64,000 nt of DNA from Spirosoma aureum (GCF_011604685.1 NZ_CP050063.1:7109001-7173000); one strand, 5' to 3'. Positions 34,535 to 44,150 are shown, numbered from the stretch's first letter. Notes: a model not told the origin generated them from the letters alone. Numbers and translations are program-made.

Positions 34535-35314
34535 TTAGAAATGAACCTGAACCCCAATCGTTGGTGAATTGCCGACGTAGTTAAAAACAACCCGCTGGCT
34601 CGTACCCTGCTTTTGCCTGACGTTCTTTCTTCCTTTCAAAAAAGTGTAGGCCACATCCGTTATCAGCAGCGCCAGGGCCAGACGGGTAGCAACCAGATAG
34701 TTATGATGCAGCCGATTCGCTTCGGTATAATCGGATTCGTTCAGTTGACTGGCATACAGATCATACTGTTGCTTCGAGCGGCTATTCTGCCAAAAGCCAT
34801 ACACTAACAGCCCGACATAGGCACCTGTGATTAAAGGCCGAAGACCGATCCTGTGGTTTGGCTGAACGAAAATAGTACCAACCCCAGGTGCTAAAACCGA
34901 GATAAGCGCATTTGCAGGCCCACCACCAATCGCTTTCTGTTGAGCCGGTTTGGGCGGTTGCTTCACGAGAACGGTTGCCCGAATCGCATCATCGATGGTC
35001 AGACCATCCAGCCGGTAATCCCAGTAAATTACCTTGTTCTTTCCGGGCAGCACGCCTTTACCTACGTCACCTGTTACGGTCGATGCATTTAATAAACCTC
35101 TGGTACGGCTTTCGACTTGTAGGTAGATCGAATCTCGACTGGTTATACCCGAGACATCATACAGGACTTTTACCCGTTCGGAGTCAAGAGAAAGCCGAAT
35201 GCCGGAAACCGTAGCTACTTTATTATCCAAAGACTGTCCATAGACATGACTATGAGCCAGACAGGCTATCAGTAAATAAACGAGCCCAATGGAGCAATAA
35301 ACGGGTTTTATCAT
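34535..35314 (-). CDS. envelope protein of unknown function in caspase operon
   Basis: 259 aa, signal peptide ending VYGQ. An N-terminal beta domain (about 30-120, VSGIRLSLDSERVKVLYDVSG, VIYWDYRLDGLTIDDAIRA) resembles domains of secreted FlgD-like or PKD-like proteins. Then come a glycine-proline segment (APGVGTIFVQP), two probable membrane helices at about 165-182 and 210-230, and a short beta tail ending GVQVHF. Similar proteins are often next to caspase-like genes. The ATG overlaps the LamG gene stop (ATGA). Confidence 0.7.
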   Translation of the reverse strand: MIKPVYCSIGLVYLLIACLAHSHVYGQSLDNKVATVSGIRLSLDSERVKVLYDVSGITSRDSIYLQVESRTRGLLNASTVTGDVGKGVLPGKNKVIYWDYRLDGLTIDDAIRATVLVKQPPKPAQQKAIGGGPANALISVLAPGVGTIFVQPNHRIGLRPLITGAYVGLLVYGFWQNSRSKQQYDLYASQLNESDYTEANRLHHNYLVATRLALALLITDVAYTFLKGRKNVRQKQGTSQRVVFNYVGNSPTIGVQVHF

Positions 35315-36105
35315 CTCTGGTATAAAGCGTTAATTTCCGTTTCCGTAAGACCACGATTATAGATTCGCACCTCATCCATCAACCCATTAAAGGCGTTAAT
35401 ATCACCCATCCAGGCACTCCCAAACCGCAACGAACCACCAGGGCAGTTGTCGATTGGTTTCGTCTGCGATTCGGATTGGCCTCTTGCTACACCATTTAGG
35501 TAAATTTTTACTGTCTGCCCGTCGTACATGGCAACCAAATGATGCCACTGATTCACCTTAAATGTTGGTTCATAGGCCGTTAACTGGATCGTAGATTCAA
35601 ATTTGTCGCAAAGATTGTCGCGATGTACATCTGCCTGAAAATCGTAACCACCGCTTATATCGCCCGTTATGTGTGGCTTAATTTTAGCGCTGTACTGATG
35701 GTTCAGATCATCTTTAAAATTCGATTTTTCATAAATATGACTACTGGATAGCACCTGTACCGGCTTGATCCAGAGGCTTATAGCCATAGTTGCTGGTCGA
35801 AGTTTACCATCATCAGGTATTTCGAAATAATCATCGATTCCATCCAGAAGTAACGCCGAATTTGGCAACGCATTTCTATCAGGGCCAAACGAGGCTCCAT
35901 TGACCGTATTTCCCCGCAGGTTATTACCACTTCCATCGAGTGTGTTACCGCTGAACGGATAATAGGCAATCAATCCATTCGTCACACTGTCCTGTAAAGG
36001 CGGCAAATCCCAGTTTTCACAACCAGAAACCAGGCTGATACCCAGGAACCAGAGATATAGTTTTAATTGCCTTGTGCTTGCCAATCGCTTTCTCATAACA
36101 AACAT
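35311..36105 (-). CDS. LamG/concanavalin-fold lipoprotein
   Basis: 264 aa. Lipoprotein signal with lipobox SLVSGC; then a jelly-roll LamG_3-type domain (about 45-262) with LIAYYPFSGNTLDGSGNN, SALLLDGIDDYFEIPD, ISLWIKP, WHHLVAMYDGQTVKIYLNGV and MDEVRIYNRGLTETEINALY. It is complete and typical of surface carbohydrate- or protein-binding modules. First gene of the caspase operon, so probably a surface sensor or anchor for it. Confidence 0.9.
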   Translation of the reverse strand: MFVMRKRLASTRQLKLYLWFLGISLVSGCENWDLPPLQDSVTNGLIAYYPFSGNTLDGSGNNLRGNTVNGASFGPDRNALPNSALLLDGIDDYFEIPDDGKLRPATMAISLWIKPVQVLSSSHIYEKSNFKDDLNHQYSAKIKPHITGDISGGYDFQADVHRDNLCDKFESTIQLTAYEPTFKVNQWHHLVAMYDGQTVKIYLNGVARGQSESQTKPIDNCPGGSLRFGSAWMGDINAFNGLMDEVRIYNRGLTETEINALYQR

Positions 36106-36610
36106 GGGCTTAGTATACTGTCTTGGAAAAGCAAGAGAAATGTAGTGAAAAATAACTATTTAATCTTTGCAAAAGCTAATTTTATTCTTTACTACTGTTT
36201 TATCACACAGATGACTAAAATTTCAACCGCCTAGACTTCTCATCTTCCTACTTTGTTGGTTAGTTTTTTTTTATTTTAATATCAGATAATCAACCGATTA
36301 TACCCCAATCAACGATTTATGCTCAACCGCTTGGCTAATCATGTGTGAAGCGTAACTTTTCTATGATAACACTCGCGCTGTACCGCCATTTGCCAGCTAA
36401 AACCTATTGAGTAATCGAGATAAAGGAGGCAGAAAAATACTCAGCTTTCAGAGGTTTTTCCTGTATGCCTGCCACTCTGCAAGATTTATTCGAATAGACA
36501 GTTTCCGGGGAGAAAGCGTTGTAGGCAATTAGCTGATTGTCAAAATTAAATCTATGCTTATTGGCGATAAAACAGCTTGCTTGTCTTCATGACACGAGTT
36601 GGGTTATAAA
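36106..36610. other. AT-rich intergenic region, nothing recognised
   Basis: About 500 bp upstream of the LamG-caspase operon. On the minus strand TACATTTC lies about 55 bp before the LamG start and is one base from the -7 consensus. No gene, hairpin or repeat was found in the remainder. Confidence 0.4.
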
Positions 36611-36638
36611 AAAAGCACCGTGTCATTACGGTGCTTTT
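36611..36638 (-). terminator. terminator after the ABC permease gene
   Basis: An 11 bp perfect stem (36611-36621 with 36628-36638) with a 6 base loop, bordered by an A run on the left, which is a U run for the minus-strand message. Located 22 bp beyond the permease stop. Confidence 0.8.
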
Positions 36639-36659
36639 AGTAATCGTCTTTTCACCAAT

Positions 36660-39410
36660 TTATTCTGAACGCAGGCTTTTGATGGGATTTACCAAAGCTG
36701 CTTTGATGCTTTGAAAACTGACCGTCAGCAGCGTAATCAACAGAGCGCCTGCGCCCGACACCACAAAAATCCACCAGGAAATTTCAGTATGGTAGTGATA
36801 TTTCTGAAGCCATCCGTTCAGTAAGTACCAGGCTGTTGGGGTAGCAATTGCCAGCGCAATGACAACCAGAAACACGAAGTCTTTAGAAAGCAATCCCCAT
36901 AGATCCAGAACCGAAGCGCCCAGCACTTTGCGAACACCAATTTCTTTGGTTCGTTGTTCGGCCACGAACGAAGCCAGTCCGAACAGGCCCAGGCAACTGA
37001 TAAAAATGGCCAGCGTTGCAAAAAACGAAGCCAGCTTACTGATCCGTTCTTCATTACTGAATTTTTTAGCGTATTCTTTATCAACAAATTTGTAATCGAA
37101 GGCCGCCGATGGGACTATTTTCTTGAAAACTGCTTCGATTTTGGGCAGCGCTTCATTAGCACTGACAGTCGGTTTGATTTTTATATCTATTTGGCTGGCA
37201 GCATCATAGGTTGCATCTAAAAAGAAAAAGGCACGTTTCTCTGGCTCATAGGGCGAGATTCTGACCATATCCTTGATCACGCCAATAATTTGCCGGGATG
37301 TTTTGCCATCATAAAATTTCACAAACTCTCCAATCGGGTTTTTAAAACCAAGATAGTTAGCGGCAGATTCATTGATGATCATTTTAGTAGTGTCCGTGAC
37401 AAATGTTTTGGAAAAATCCCGGCCAGCAATCAACTGCCAATTCACCACCTGACCGAACCCATACGAAACATCGGTTATCGAAAAATCGTCGGCTAATTCA
37501 GGGTCTTTGCCTTTCCAGGTAAAACCACCCATGTTGTTCCAAATGGCTGTCAGTGGGCTCGACGAAAGCTCCATACCTGCCACCACGCCTGTATTCAGCA
37601 ACTCGCTTCGCAACACATCCAGCTTACCCAAATAATTAGGGTCATTTTTCGGAATCGTAATCAACCCTTCCCGATTATAGCCAACGGGTCGGTCCTGTGC
37701 ATATTGAATTTGTTTATAGACGACTATGGTGCTGATTATCAAAACCACCGAAACAACAAATTGAACGACCACCAGAATTTTTCGAGGTAAAGCCGCAAAG
37801 CGTCCCAACCGAATCGTGCCTTTCAGGACTTTTACTGGCTGGAAAGCGGATAAATAAAATGCAGGATAAGCCCCGGCCATAAAGGCCGTAATAGTAATAA
37901 AAACGATACTGATTAACCAGAAAAACGGGTTTAAAAATGGCAGGGATAAGTCTTTGTCTGCCACTTGATTAAACCAGGAAATTGACACTGAAATCAGCAA
38001 AATTGACAGCACAAACGACAAGATAACTACCAGGAAGGATTCACTCAAAAACTGCTGAATAAGCTGATTTTCTAACGAACCAATGGCTTTCCGAACACCC
38101 ACTTCCTTAGCTCGTTTTTCGCTCCTTGCCGTACTCAAATTCATGAAATTGATACAAGCCAACAGCAATACAAAAAGGCCAACAATACCAAATAGCCAGA
38201 CAAACGTGATGTGCCCGCCAGCCGGTCTGCCATTTTTAAATTCCGAATACAAATGCCAGTCTTTCATCGGATATAAAAAAACTTCGTAGGCGTATTTTGC
38301 TGATCGTTCGGCCACTTCTTTTGGCGTGCTTTTCTGATAAAAATCCTTTATGCTGGCGTTGGCTGTTTCAATCGATACATTGGGCTTCAACTGCACATAA
38401 ATACCGTATGAGCTGTTACCCCATTCATTTTCATTCTTTTTTATCCAATCATTTGAAGCAACCCATAAATCCCAGGGCGAAAAAAACTGCACTTCCCCAA
38501 ATCGGGTATTTCGGGGTATATCTTCATAAACACCCGTTACGATTACATCAATACGGTTATCAATTTTCAGCTGTTTATTGATCGGGTCTTCTTCGCCAAA
38601 AATCGCTTCCGATGCTGATTTCGACAGCACAATCGAGTGAAGTTCATTGAGCGAGGCATAGCTTCCTTTTAGCATTTTTAGCGAAAGCATTTCTAAAGCG
38701 CCTGCATCAATAAATTCGCCCTTTTTGGGCATTTTTTTATCCTCAGTCGAAAGGGTATAATCGCCAACCCACCAGGCCATCAAAATGTGCTTAAAATACT
38801 GATGGTAATTACTTTTCAGCGCTGCCCTCATGGGGAATTGCATGGCCTCGGTTCCGTCCGTTTTCTGGATATTTGGGTCTGTGTACACCCTCCGCACCTG
38901 GGCGATGGTATCATAATTTTTATGATACGTATCAAACGAAACCTCATCGTAAATCCAGAGCCCAATGAGCATAGTCACGGCCATACCCGTAGCCAGACCA
39001 CCAATGTTGATAACGGAATAGACCCGGTTCTTGGCCAGGTGGCGAAAAGCGATTTTAAAATAGCTGCGTAACATATCAGTTAGCATTGGTTTTGGGTAGT
39101 CATCGCGACGGCTGGCATATCGAGATCCGGCCTTTGGGAGCGAGACCGTTGATGCATCTGTACGTCGGAGGGATTTATAAAAGAATGGAGTCAGGCAGTG
39201 TAAAACAGCCCAGACATACTCACGTCGAGCCTGGGCTGGGCTTACCTGTTTGAGACGCTTGTAAAACACCTCGTGCAAATCTCCCTGCACGTACTCCAGC
39301 AGGTGCGGGGCCACAAACCACTTGAGAAGCCCGTCAGCCCAGCGGGGCGGTTGCGGCAAACCACCTGAATCAGTTCCTGGCAAGTGGTGCTGGTTGGGTT
39401 TATTCTTCAT
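36660..39410 (-). CDS. FtsX/MacB-type ABC permease with N-terminal prefix domain
   Basis: 916 aa. The first ~85 residues (PPRWADGLLKWFVAPHLLEYVQGDLHEVF) are the permease prefix domain restricted to Bacteroidota and relatives. Then two MacB periplasmic-core plus FtsX permease halves: membrane spans near 133-152, 425-445, 470-495, 515-540, 560-580 and again in the last 150 residues, with SEKRAKEVGVRKAIGS and EQRTKEIGVRKVLGAS as the paired coupling loops. No ATPase gene is adjacent, as usual for this type. Forms an operon with the upstream PadR gene (18 bp gap). Confidence 0.93.
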   Translation of the reverse strand: MKNKPNQHHLPGTDSGGLPQPPRWADGLLKWFVAPHLLEYVQGDLHEVFYKRLKQVSPAQARREYVWAVLHCLTPFFYKSLRRTDASTVSLPKAGSRYASRRDDYPKPMLTDMLRSYFKIAFRHLAKNRVYSVINIGGLATGMAVTMLIGLWIYDEVSFDTYHKNYDTIAQVRRVYTDPNIQKTDGTEAMQFPMRAALKSNYHQYFKHILMAWWVGDYTLSTEDKKMPKKGEFIDAGALEMLSLKMLKGSYASLNELHSIVLSKSASEAIFGEEDPINKQLKIDNRIDVIVTGVYEDIPRNTRFGEVQFFSPWDLWVASNDWIKKNENEWGNSSYGIYVQLKPNVSIETANASIKDFYQKSTPKEVAERSAKYAYEVFLYPMKDWHLYSEFKNGRPAGGHITFVWLFGIVGLFVLLLACINFMNLSTARSEKRAKEVGVRKAIGSLENQLIQQFLSESFLVVILSFVLSILLISVSISWFNQVADKDLSLPFLNPFFWLISIVFITITAFMAGAYPAFYLSAFQPVKVLKGTIRLGRFAALPRKILVVVQFVVSVVLIISTIVVYKQIQYAQDRPVGYNREGLITIPKNDPNYLGKLDVLRSELLNTGVVAGMELSSSPLTAIWNNMGGFTWKGKDPELADDFSITDVSYGFGQVVNWQLIAGRDFSKTFVTDTTKMIINESAANYLGFKNPIGEFVKFYDGKTSRQIIGVIKDMVRISPYEPEKRAFFFLDATYDAASQIDIKIKPTVSANEALPKIEAVFKKIVPSAAFDYKFVDKEYAKKFSNEERISKLASFFATLAIFISCLGLFGLASFVAEQRTKEIGVRKVLGASVLDLWGLLSKDFVFLVVIALAIATPTAWYLLNGWLQKYHYHTEISWWIFVVSGAGALLITLLTVSFQSIKAALVNPIKSLRSE

Positions 39411-39428
39411 CGGTAGCGAAAAATTTGC

Positions 39429-39770
39429 TTATAAGACCCCTAATAGCTGAAGCTTTCCAGTAGGAATGGCCTCCCAAAGCCGGGTGCGCATCTGTTGGAT
39501 CTCCAGCAACACCCTCCCTCCTTCAGCCGTCAGGGCAAACAATCGCTTGCTTCGCCCTCCTCGCTCAGCCGTAGCCCCTCCTATAGAGGACGATAAAAAG
39601 CCTTTTTCTTCGAGTCGATACAGGGTCGTATGCACGGCGCTAACCGTGAAGCTTCGACCCGTCTGCTCCTGAAGTTGCTCCATAACCGGCACCCCGTAGA
39701 CCTCCTCGGTGCTGGCAGCCACCACTAATAGTACCAGTTCTTCCAGTTCTCCCAGTATGGTCTTTTTCAT
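39429..39770 (-). CDS. PadR family transcriptional regulator
   Basis: 113 aa winged helix protein: LGELEELVLLVVAASTEEVYGVPVMEQLQE, then SAVHTTLYRLEEKGFLSS and a wing with RSKRLFALTAEGGRVL. Pairing with a prefix-domain FtsX permease is a recurrent Bacteroidota arrangement; the regulator probably represses both genes until its ligand appears. A candidate operator is at 39791-39807. Confidence 0.93.
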   Translation of the reverse strand: MKKTILGELEELVLLVVAASTEEVYGVPVMEQLQEQTGRSFTVSAVHTTLYRLEEKGFLSSSIGGATAERGGRSKRLFALTAEGGRVLLEIQQMRTRLWEAIPTGKLQLLGVL

Positions 39771-40121
39771 ATGCGTGTCAGGCTAATCAATTAGATACAA
39801 TATCTTAAATCAAATCTGATGCCAGAGTCAAAAAGTGCCTTTAACATACGCTAAGCCAACCAGCTACTACGTGCACTGTCCAGAAACGGACGAATCCCTG
39901 TCCATGAGTGGACAGTACGAAAAACTAGAATCCTGGTAATCACAACTTGCCTGATAGGAACCAGGCCGATCATGTAGCGATAAACTACGGATCTGGCAAA
40001 GTATGATCCAAAGTGCACAATTTGATTGTAATAGGTTTCGCGGCTAGTGCATTCTTTTCCGTGCACTTGTGCATATGCGTTCGTCAGCCTATCTTGGCCG
40101 ACCAAGTACGATTACGCTTTT
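39771..40121. other. divergent intergenic region with CTGTCCA repeats
   Basis: 351 bp between the PadR and M28 genes. Besides the candidate PadR operator it holds two direct and one inverted copy of CTGTCCA at 39876-39882, 39898-39904 and 39909-39915; the last two form a small hairpin. Several GTGCA words recur at about 39870 and 40047-40072. No gene recognised. Confidence 0.4.
39793..39805. promoter_or_regulatory. candidate PadR operator
   Basis: An AGATA/TATCT inverted repeat with a 3 base spacer, 23 bp before the PadR start codon, with further near-symmetry outside. A regulator binding here would block its own promoter. Assignment is by position and symmetry only. Confidence 0.35.
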
Positions 40122-41051
40122 ATGATACGCTTTATTTTCCTGTCGCTCCTTCTTACGAATTACCTGTTTGGTCAGACGCCATCTGCCGGACGAGTTAAGC
40201 GGCACATTGAAAAACTGGCATCCGACAAGATGAATGGACGTGGAACAGGGAGCCCAGAAAACGCAAAAGCGGCCAGCTACATCGCCAGATACTTCAAAAA
40301 ATACGGATTAGCTCCTTTAGGAACCGATGGCTACAATCAACCCTTTACGGCGAAAATCAGTCGTGTTGTGGTTCCTGATAGTCTCCGGCAGGCAACGAAT
40401 GTGATTGGCTTTCTGGATAATGGTGCGCCTTATACCATTGTTATTGGCGCTCATTACGATCACCTGGGTATCGGTCGGCAGGGAAGCTCTCTGGAAACGC
40501 AGCCAGCGGGAAAGATTCACAACGGGGCTGATGACAATGCATCGGGCGTGGCTGGGTTGCTGGAATTAGCACAGTATTTTTCTAAAAACGGGGTAAAAGA
40601 ACCGTACAATTTCCTGTTTATGGCCTTTGGTGCAGAAGAATTGGGCTTACAGGGTTCTCGCTATTTTCTGAACAACCCAACGCTGCCTTTAGAAAAAATG
40701 AACTTTATGGTTTGCATGGATATGATCGGCCGATATAACCCGGAGCGGGGTGTGGGCATTGGTGGTTACGGCACCAGTGATGCGTGGCCGACCATGTTCA
40801 AGGGTGTCGACAGTACGATTAAATTTTTTACCGATCGACCCGGCAACGGTGGATCGGATAATGCGTCTTTCTACGCCAAGCAGATTCCGGTTCTATTCTT
40901 TCATACCGGTGGCCACCCCGATTACCATAAACCCAGCGACGACCCGGATAAAATTGATGCCAAAGCCGAAGAAGCCATTCTTAAGCTGGAAATCAGGATT
41001 CTCGAAAACGCCATGCAACAACCCAAACTATCATTCACTGCGGTGAAGTAA
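40122..41051 (+). CDS. M28 family zinc metallopeptidase
   Basis: 309 aa from the ATG at 40122 (MIRFIF), which supplies a signal peptide ending LFGQ; longer frames lack one. Co-catalytic metal ligands of the M28 aminopeptidase family are visible: H and D in IGAHYDHLG, D in HNGADDNASGVAGLLE, the catalytic EE in FGAEELGLQGS, D in CMDMIGR and a terminal H in FHTGGHPDYH. Expected to release N-terminal amino acids in the periplasm. Followed 33 bp later by a sulfatase gene in the same direction. Confidence 0.93.
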   Translation: MIRFIFLSLLLTNYLFGQTPSAGRVKRHIEKLASDKMNGRGTGSPENAKAASYIARYFKKYGLAPLGTDGYNQPFTAKISRVVVPDSLRQATNVIGFLDNGAPYTIVIGAHYDHLGIGRQGSSLETQPAGKIHNGADDNASGVAGLLELAQYFSKNGVKEPYNFLFMAFGAEELGLQGSRYFLNNPTLPLEKMNFMVCMDMIGRYNPERGVGIGGYGTSDAWPTMFKGVDSTIKFFTDRPGNGGSDNASFYAKQIPVLFFHTGGHPDYHKPSDDPDKIDAKAEEAILKLEIRILENAMQQPKLSFTAVK

Positions 41052-41084
41052 CGCTATTCGAAATCGCTTAACCTAGTAAAAAAC

Positions 41085-42503
41085 ATGCTAAAACAGTTCT
41101 TTTACGTTCTTGCCTTTATGGTTTTTTGTCTGTCGTCAAAAGGACAGAACCGGCCTAACATTATCTTTATTCTGGCCGATGATCTGGGCTATGGCGATGT
41201 GGGCATCAATGGACAGAAGCTCATCAAAACACCGCATATAGACCGCCTGGCGAAAGAAGGAATGCAGTTCACGCAGTTCTATGCGGGCACATCGGTCTGT
41301 GCCCCTTCGCGTTCTTCGCTCATGACGGGGCAACATACGGGCCATACGTATATACGCGGCAACAAGGGCGTAGACCCGGAAGGCCAAGAGCCAATTGCCG
41401 ATTCGGTGGTTACGGTGGCCGAAATTCTGCAACAGGCTGGCTATACGACCGCAGCTTTCGGCAAATGGGGCTTAGGCCCGGTTGGCTCAGCAGGCGATCC
41501 CAATAAGCAGGGGTTCAACCGATTTTACGGCTACAACTGTCAGTCACTGGCTCATCGGGCTTACCCGAATCACCTTTGGGATAATGCCCGGAAGATCGTA
41601 CTGGAATCGAACCAGAATTTACAACAGACGAACGAGTATGCACCCGACCTGATTCAGAACCAGGCGCTTAATTTCCTGGATGCTCAGGATAAAACGAAAC
41701 CGTTCTTTTTATTCCTGCCTTACATTCTGCCCCATGCCGAACTGGCCGTTCCCAACGACAGCATTTTCGCGCAATATAAAGGCAGGTTTTCCGAAAAACC
41801 GTTCAAAGGAGCTGATTATGGGCCAAATGCCAAAAACGGCGGTTATACCTCCCAGGCTTATCCACATGCGGCCTTTGCAGCCATGGTAACCCGTCTCGAT
41901 TTATATGTCGGTCAGCTCATGGCTAAACTGAAAGCCAGTGGTCTCGATCAGAATACGCTCGTGATCTTCTCCAGCGACAATGGTCCACACATAGAAGGCG
42001 GTGGCGATCCAACGTTTTTTACGAGCAGCGGTGGCTTTCGGGGCGTAAAACGTGACTTATACGAAGGAGGAATCCGCGAACCGTTTGTGGCCCGCTGGCC
42101 GGGCGTCATTAAGCCCGGCACCAAAAGCGATTACATTGGTGCTTTCTGGGATTTGATGCCCACCTTTGCCGAACTAGCCGGAGCCAAGGCGCCCGCCCGA
42201 ATTGACGGTCTTTCGTTCGTGCCTTCACTAACGGGAAAAGGCACCCAGAAAAAGCACGATTATCTCTATTGGGAATTTCACGAGGGGGGCGGCAAACAGG
42301 CGGTTCGTCAGGGAAACTGGAAAGCAGTTAGGTTGCAGGTAGCCAAAGACCCGAACGGTCCTGTTGAATTGTATGATCTGACAAAAGATCCGGCTGAAAC
42401 CCGTAATCTGGCAGCCCAATTTCCCGACAAAGCGAAGCAACTTGCCCAGCTGATGAATGCCTCACACGTAGAGTCGGCTATTTTTCCATTTGGCAAGGAG
42501 TGA
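41085..42503 (+). CDS. arylsulfatase-type sulfatase
   Basis: 472 aa, signal peptide ending SSKGQ. Metal site residues D32-D33 in ADDLGYGD; the formylglycine motif is C72-A-P-S-R76 in VCAPSRSSLMTGQHTGH, so it is the cysteine type needing an anaerobic/aerobic maturase elsewhere. GKWGLGPVG, FSSDNGPHIEGG and the C-terminal KAVRLQ...ELYDLTKDPAE regions are normal. Removes sulfate esters from glycans or small molecules in the periplasm; substrate unknown. Confidence 0.93.
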   Translation: MLKQFFYVLAFMVFCLSSKGQNRPNIIFILADDLGYGDVGINGQKLIKTPHIDRLAKEGMQFTQFYAGTSVCAPSRSSLMTGQHTGHTYIRGNKGVDPEGQEPIADSVVTVAEILQQAGYTTAAFGKWGLGPVGSAGDPNKQGFNRFYGYNCQSLAHRAYPNHLWDNARKIVLESNQNLQQTNEYAPDLIQNQALNFLDAQDKTKPFFLFLPYILPHAELAVPNDSIFAQYKGRFSEKPFKGADYGPNAKNGGYTSQAYPHAAFAAMVTRLDLYVGQLMAKLKASGLDQNTLVIFSSDNGPHIEGGGDPTFFTSSGGFRGVKRDLYEGGIREPFVARWPGVIKPGTKSDYIGAFWDLMPTFAELAGAKAPARIDGLSFVPSLTGKGTQKKHDYLYWEFHEGGGKQAVRQGNWKAVRLQVAKDPNGPVELYDLTKDPAETRNLAAQFPDKAKQLAQLMNASHVESAIFPFGKE

Positions 42504-42517
42504 AAAAACTAGGCTGA

Positions 42518-42553
42518 TTTTTGTCCATTCGGCAGCGAGGAACGCTATCTTTG
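42518..42553 (+). promoter_or_regulatory. pyrB promoter
   Basis: TTTTTG at 42518-42523 and TATCTTTG at 42546-42553 fit the Bacteroidota -33 (TTTG) and -7 (TAnnTTTG) elements with a 22 bp spacer. The ATG lies 25 bp after the -7 box. Confidence 0.6.
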
Positions 42554-42578
42554 CCCAATTTATAGTTCTACTGCTTCC

Positions 42579-43502
42579 ATGGCCCAATCTCTCAGCGTCC
42601 GCCATCTGGTGGGTATTAAAGACCTGACCGAATCTGACATTCAGCTCATTCTGGAAACGGCCAGGCAGTTTAAAGACGTCATTAATCGCCCCATTAAAAA
42701 AGTGCCGTCGCTGCGTGATGTGACGATTGCCAATGTTTTTTTTGAAAATTCGACCCGTACCCGGCTTTCGTTTGAACTGGCCGAGAAACGATTATCGGCC
42801 GATGTAGTCAATTTTTCGGCTTCGGGCAGTTCGGTTAAGAAAGGCGAAACCCTGCTGGATACGGTCAACAACATTCTGGCGATGAAGGTCGATATGGTCG
42901 TGATGCGCCACAGTAGCCCCGGCGCTCCGCACTACCTCACGAAGCATATCAAAGCCAACGTCGTCAACGCGGGCGACGGTACGCACGAACACCCCACACA
43001 AGCGCTGCTCGACTCTTTCTCTATTCGCGAAAAACTCGGCGATGTTGCGGGGAAGCGCATTGCCATCATCGGCGACATAACGCACTCACGCGTGGCACTT
43101 TCCAACATTTTCTGTTTACAAAAGCAAGGAGCCGAGGTAATGGTCTGCGGCCCTAAAACACTCATTCCCAAATACATTGAAGCGCTGGGTGTAAAGGTCG
43201 GCCACGACGTTCGGGAGGCTCTCGCCTGGTGCGATGTTGCGAATGTACTCCGTATTCAACTGGAGCGGCAACAGATCAAATACTTCCCATCCCTGCGTGA
43301 ATACTCGCTGTATTTCGGTATCTCAAAGCAAATGCTCGATGAGCTGGACCGATCCATTGTGCTCATGCACCCTGGCCCCATCAACCGGGGCGTCGAACTA
43401 ACTTCCGATGCCGCCGATTCATCGCATTCGATCATTCTGGATCAGGTCGAAAATGGGGTTGCGGTTCGGATGGCGGTGCTCTATTTGCTGGCGCAGTTGT
43501 AA
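42579..43502 (+). CDS. pyrB: aspartate carbamoyltransferase catalytic chain
   Basis: 307 aa, full length. Carbamoyl phosphate site STRTR at 58-62 (FENSTRTRLSFE), the loop residues SSVKKGETLLDT, the HPTQALLD segment and the aspartate-domain motif MHPGPINRGVEL are all intact. Catalyses carbamoyl phosphate plus aspartate to carbamoyl aspartate, the committed pyrimidine step. No pyrI gene adjoins, so the enzyme is probably unregulated by a regulatory chain or the gene is elsewhere. Confidence 0.97.
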   Translation: MAQSLSVRHLVGIKDLTESDIQLILETARQFKDVINRPIKKVPSLRDVTIANVFFENSTRTRLSFELAEKRLSADVVNFSASGSSVKKGETLLDTVNNILAMKVDMVVMRHSSPGAPHYLTKHIKANVVNAGDGTHEHPTQALLDSFSIREKLGDVAGKRIAIIGDITHSRVALSNIFCLQKQGAEVMVCGPKTLIPKYIEALGVKVGHDVREALAWCDVANVLRIQLERQQIKYFPSLREYSLYFGISKQMLDELDRSIVLMHPGPINRGVELTSDAADSSHSIILDQVENGVAVRMAVLYLLAQL

Positions 43503-43553
43503 GACCTCACTAACAGCTTTTTTTGTTATAGTTGATAAAATAGCGTACAGCCA

Positions 43554-44132
43554 ATGGAACTGGAACTCCGAACGTTGCACCCGCCCCGGTACCAGAAATT
43601 TGATGACGATTTTTTCTTCGCCTTATGTCAGGCAAATGAAACGACCCGGCTGGAGCGGGATGCTCATGGAAATATCATTATTATCCCCCTCGCCGGAACA
43701 CAAACAGGACGTTATAACGCCGATTTATCCGGCGAAATTTGGAATTGGAATCGCCGTAACAAACTAGGCTACACATTTGATTCGTCGACTGGGTTCAAAT
43801 TAGCAAATTCTGCTGTTCGATCACCAGACGTAGCCTGGGTCAGTCTTGACCGTTGGGAGGCAATTCCCGAATCTGACCGACAGGGTTTCGCCCCGCTTTG
43901 CCCGGATTTTGTGGTTGAAATTCGCTCAAAGAGTGATGATTTAAAGGATTTGAAAGAGAAAATGGAAGAATACCGCGACAATGGTTGCCGACTAGGCTGG
44001 CTCATTGATCGGAATGGGAAGCAGGTTTTTATTTATCGCGAAAACGGCTCCATCGAGATTAAACAGGGAACGTCCGCCGGTTTATCTGGTGAAGACATTC
44101 TGCCCGATTTGAGCATCCAGATTGAGCTGTGA
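43554..44132 (+). CDS. Uma2 family PD-(D/E)xK nuclease-like protein
   Basis: 192 aa. Uma2 domain throughout: RLERDAHGNIIIIPLAGTQTGR, SSTGFKLANSAVRSPDVAWV with the acidic residue, and CPDFVVEIRSKSDDLKDLKEKMEEYRDNGCRLGWLID containing the E-x-R/K catalytic pair. The family is widespread in cyanobacteria and Bacteroidota, with nuclease activity presumed from fold. Function in this genome unknown; no transposon genes adjoin. Confidence 0.92.
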   Translation: MELELRTLHPPRYQKFDDDFFFALCQANETTRLERDAHGNIIIIPLAGTQTGRYNADLSGEIWNWNRRNKLGYTFDSSTGFKLANSAVRSPDVAWVSLDRWEAIPESDRQGFAPLCPDFVVEIRSKSDDLKDLKEKMEEYRDNGCRLGWLIDRNGKQVFIYRENGSIEIKQGTSAGLSGEDILPDLSIQIEL

Positions 44133-44150
44133 TCGATGTCCTGCACTTAA

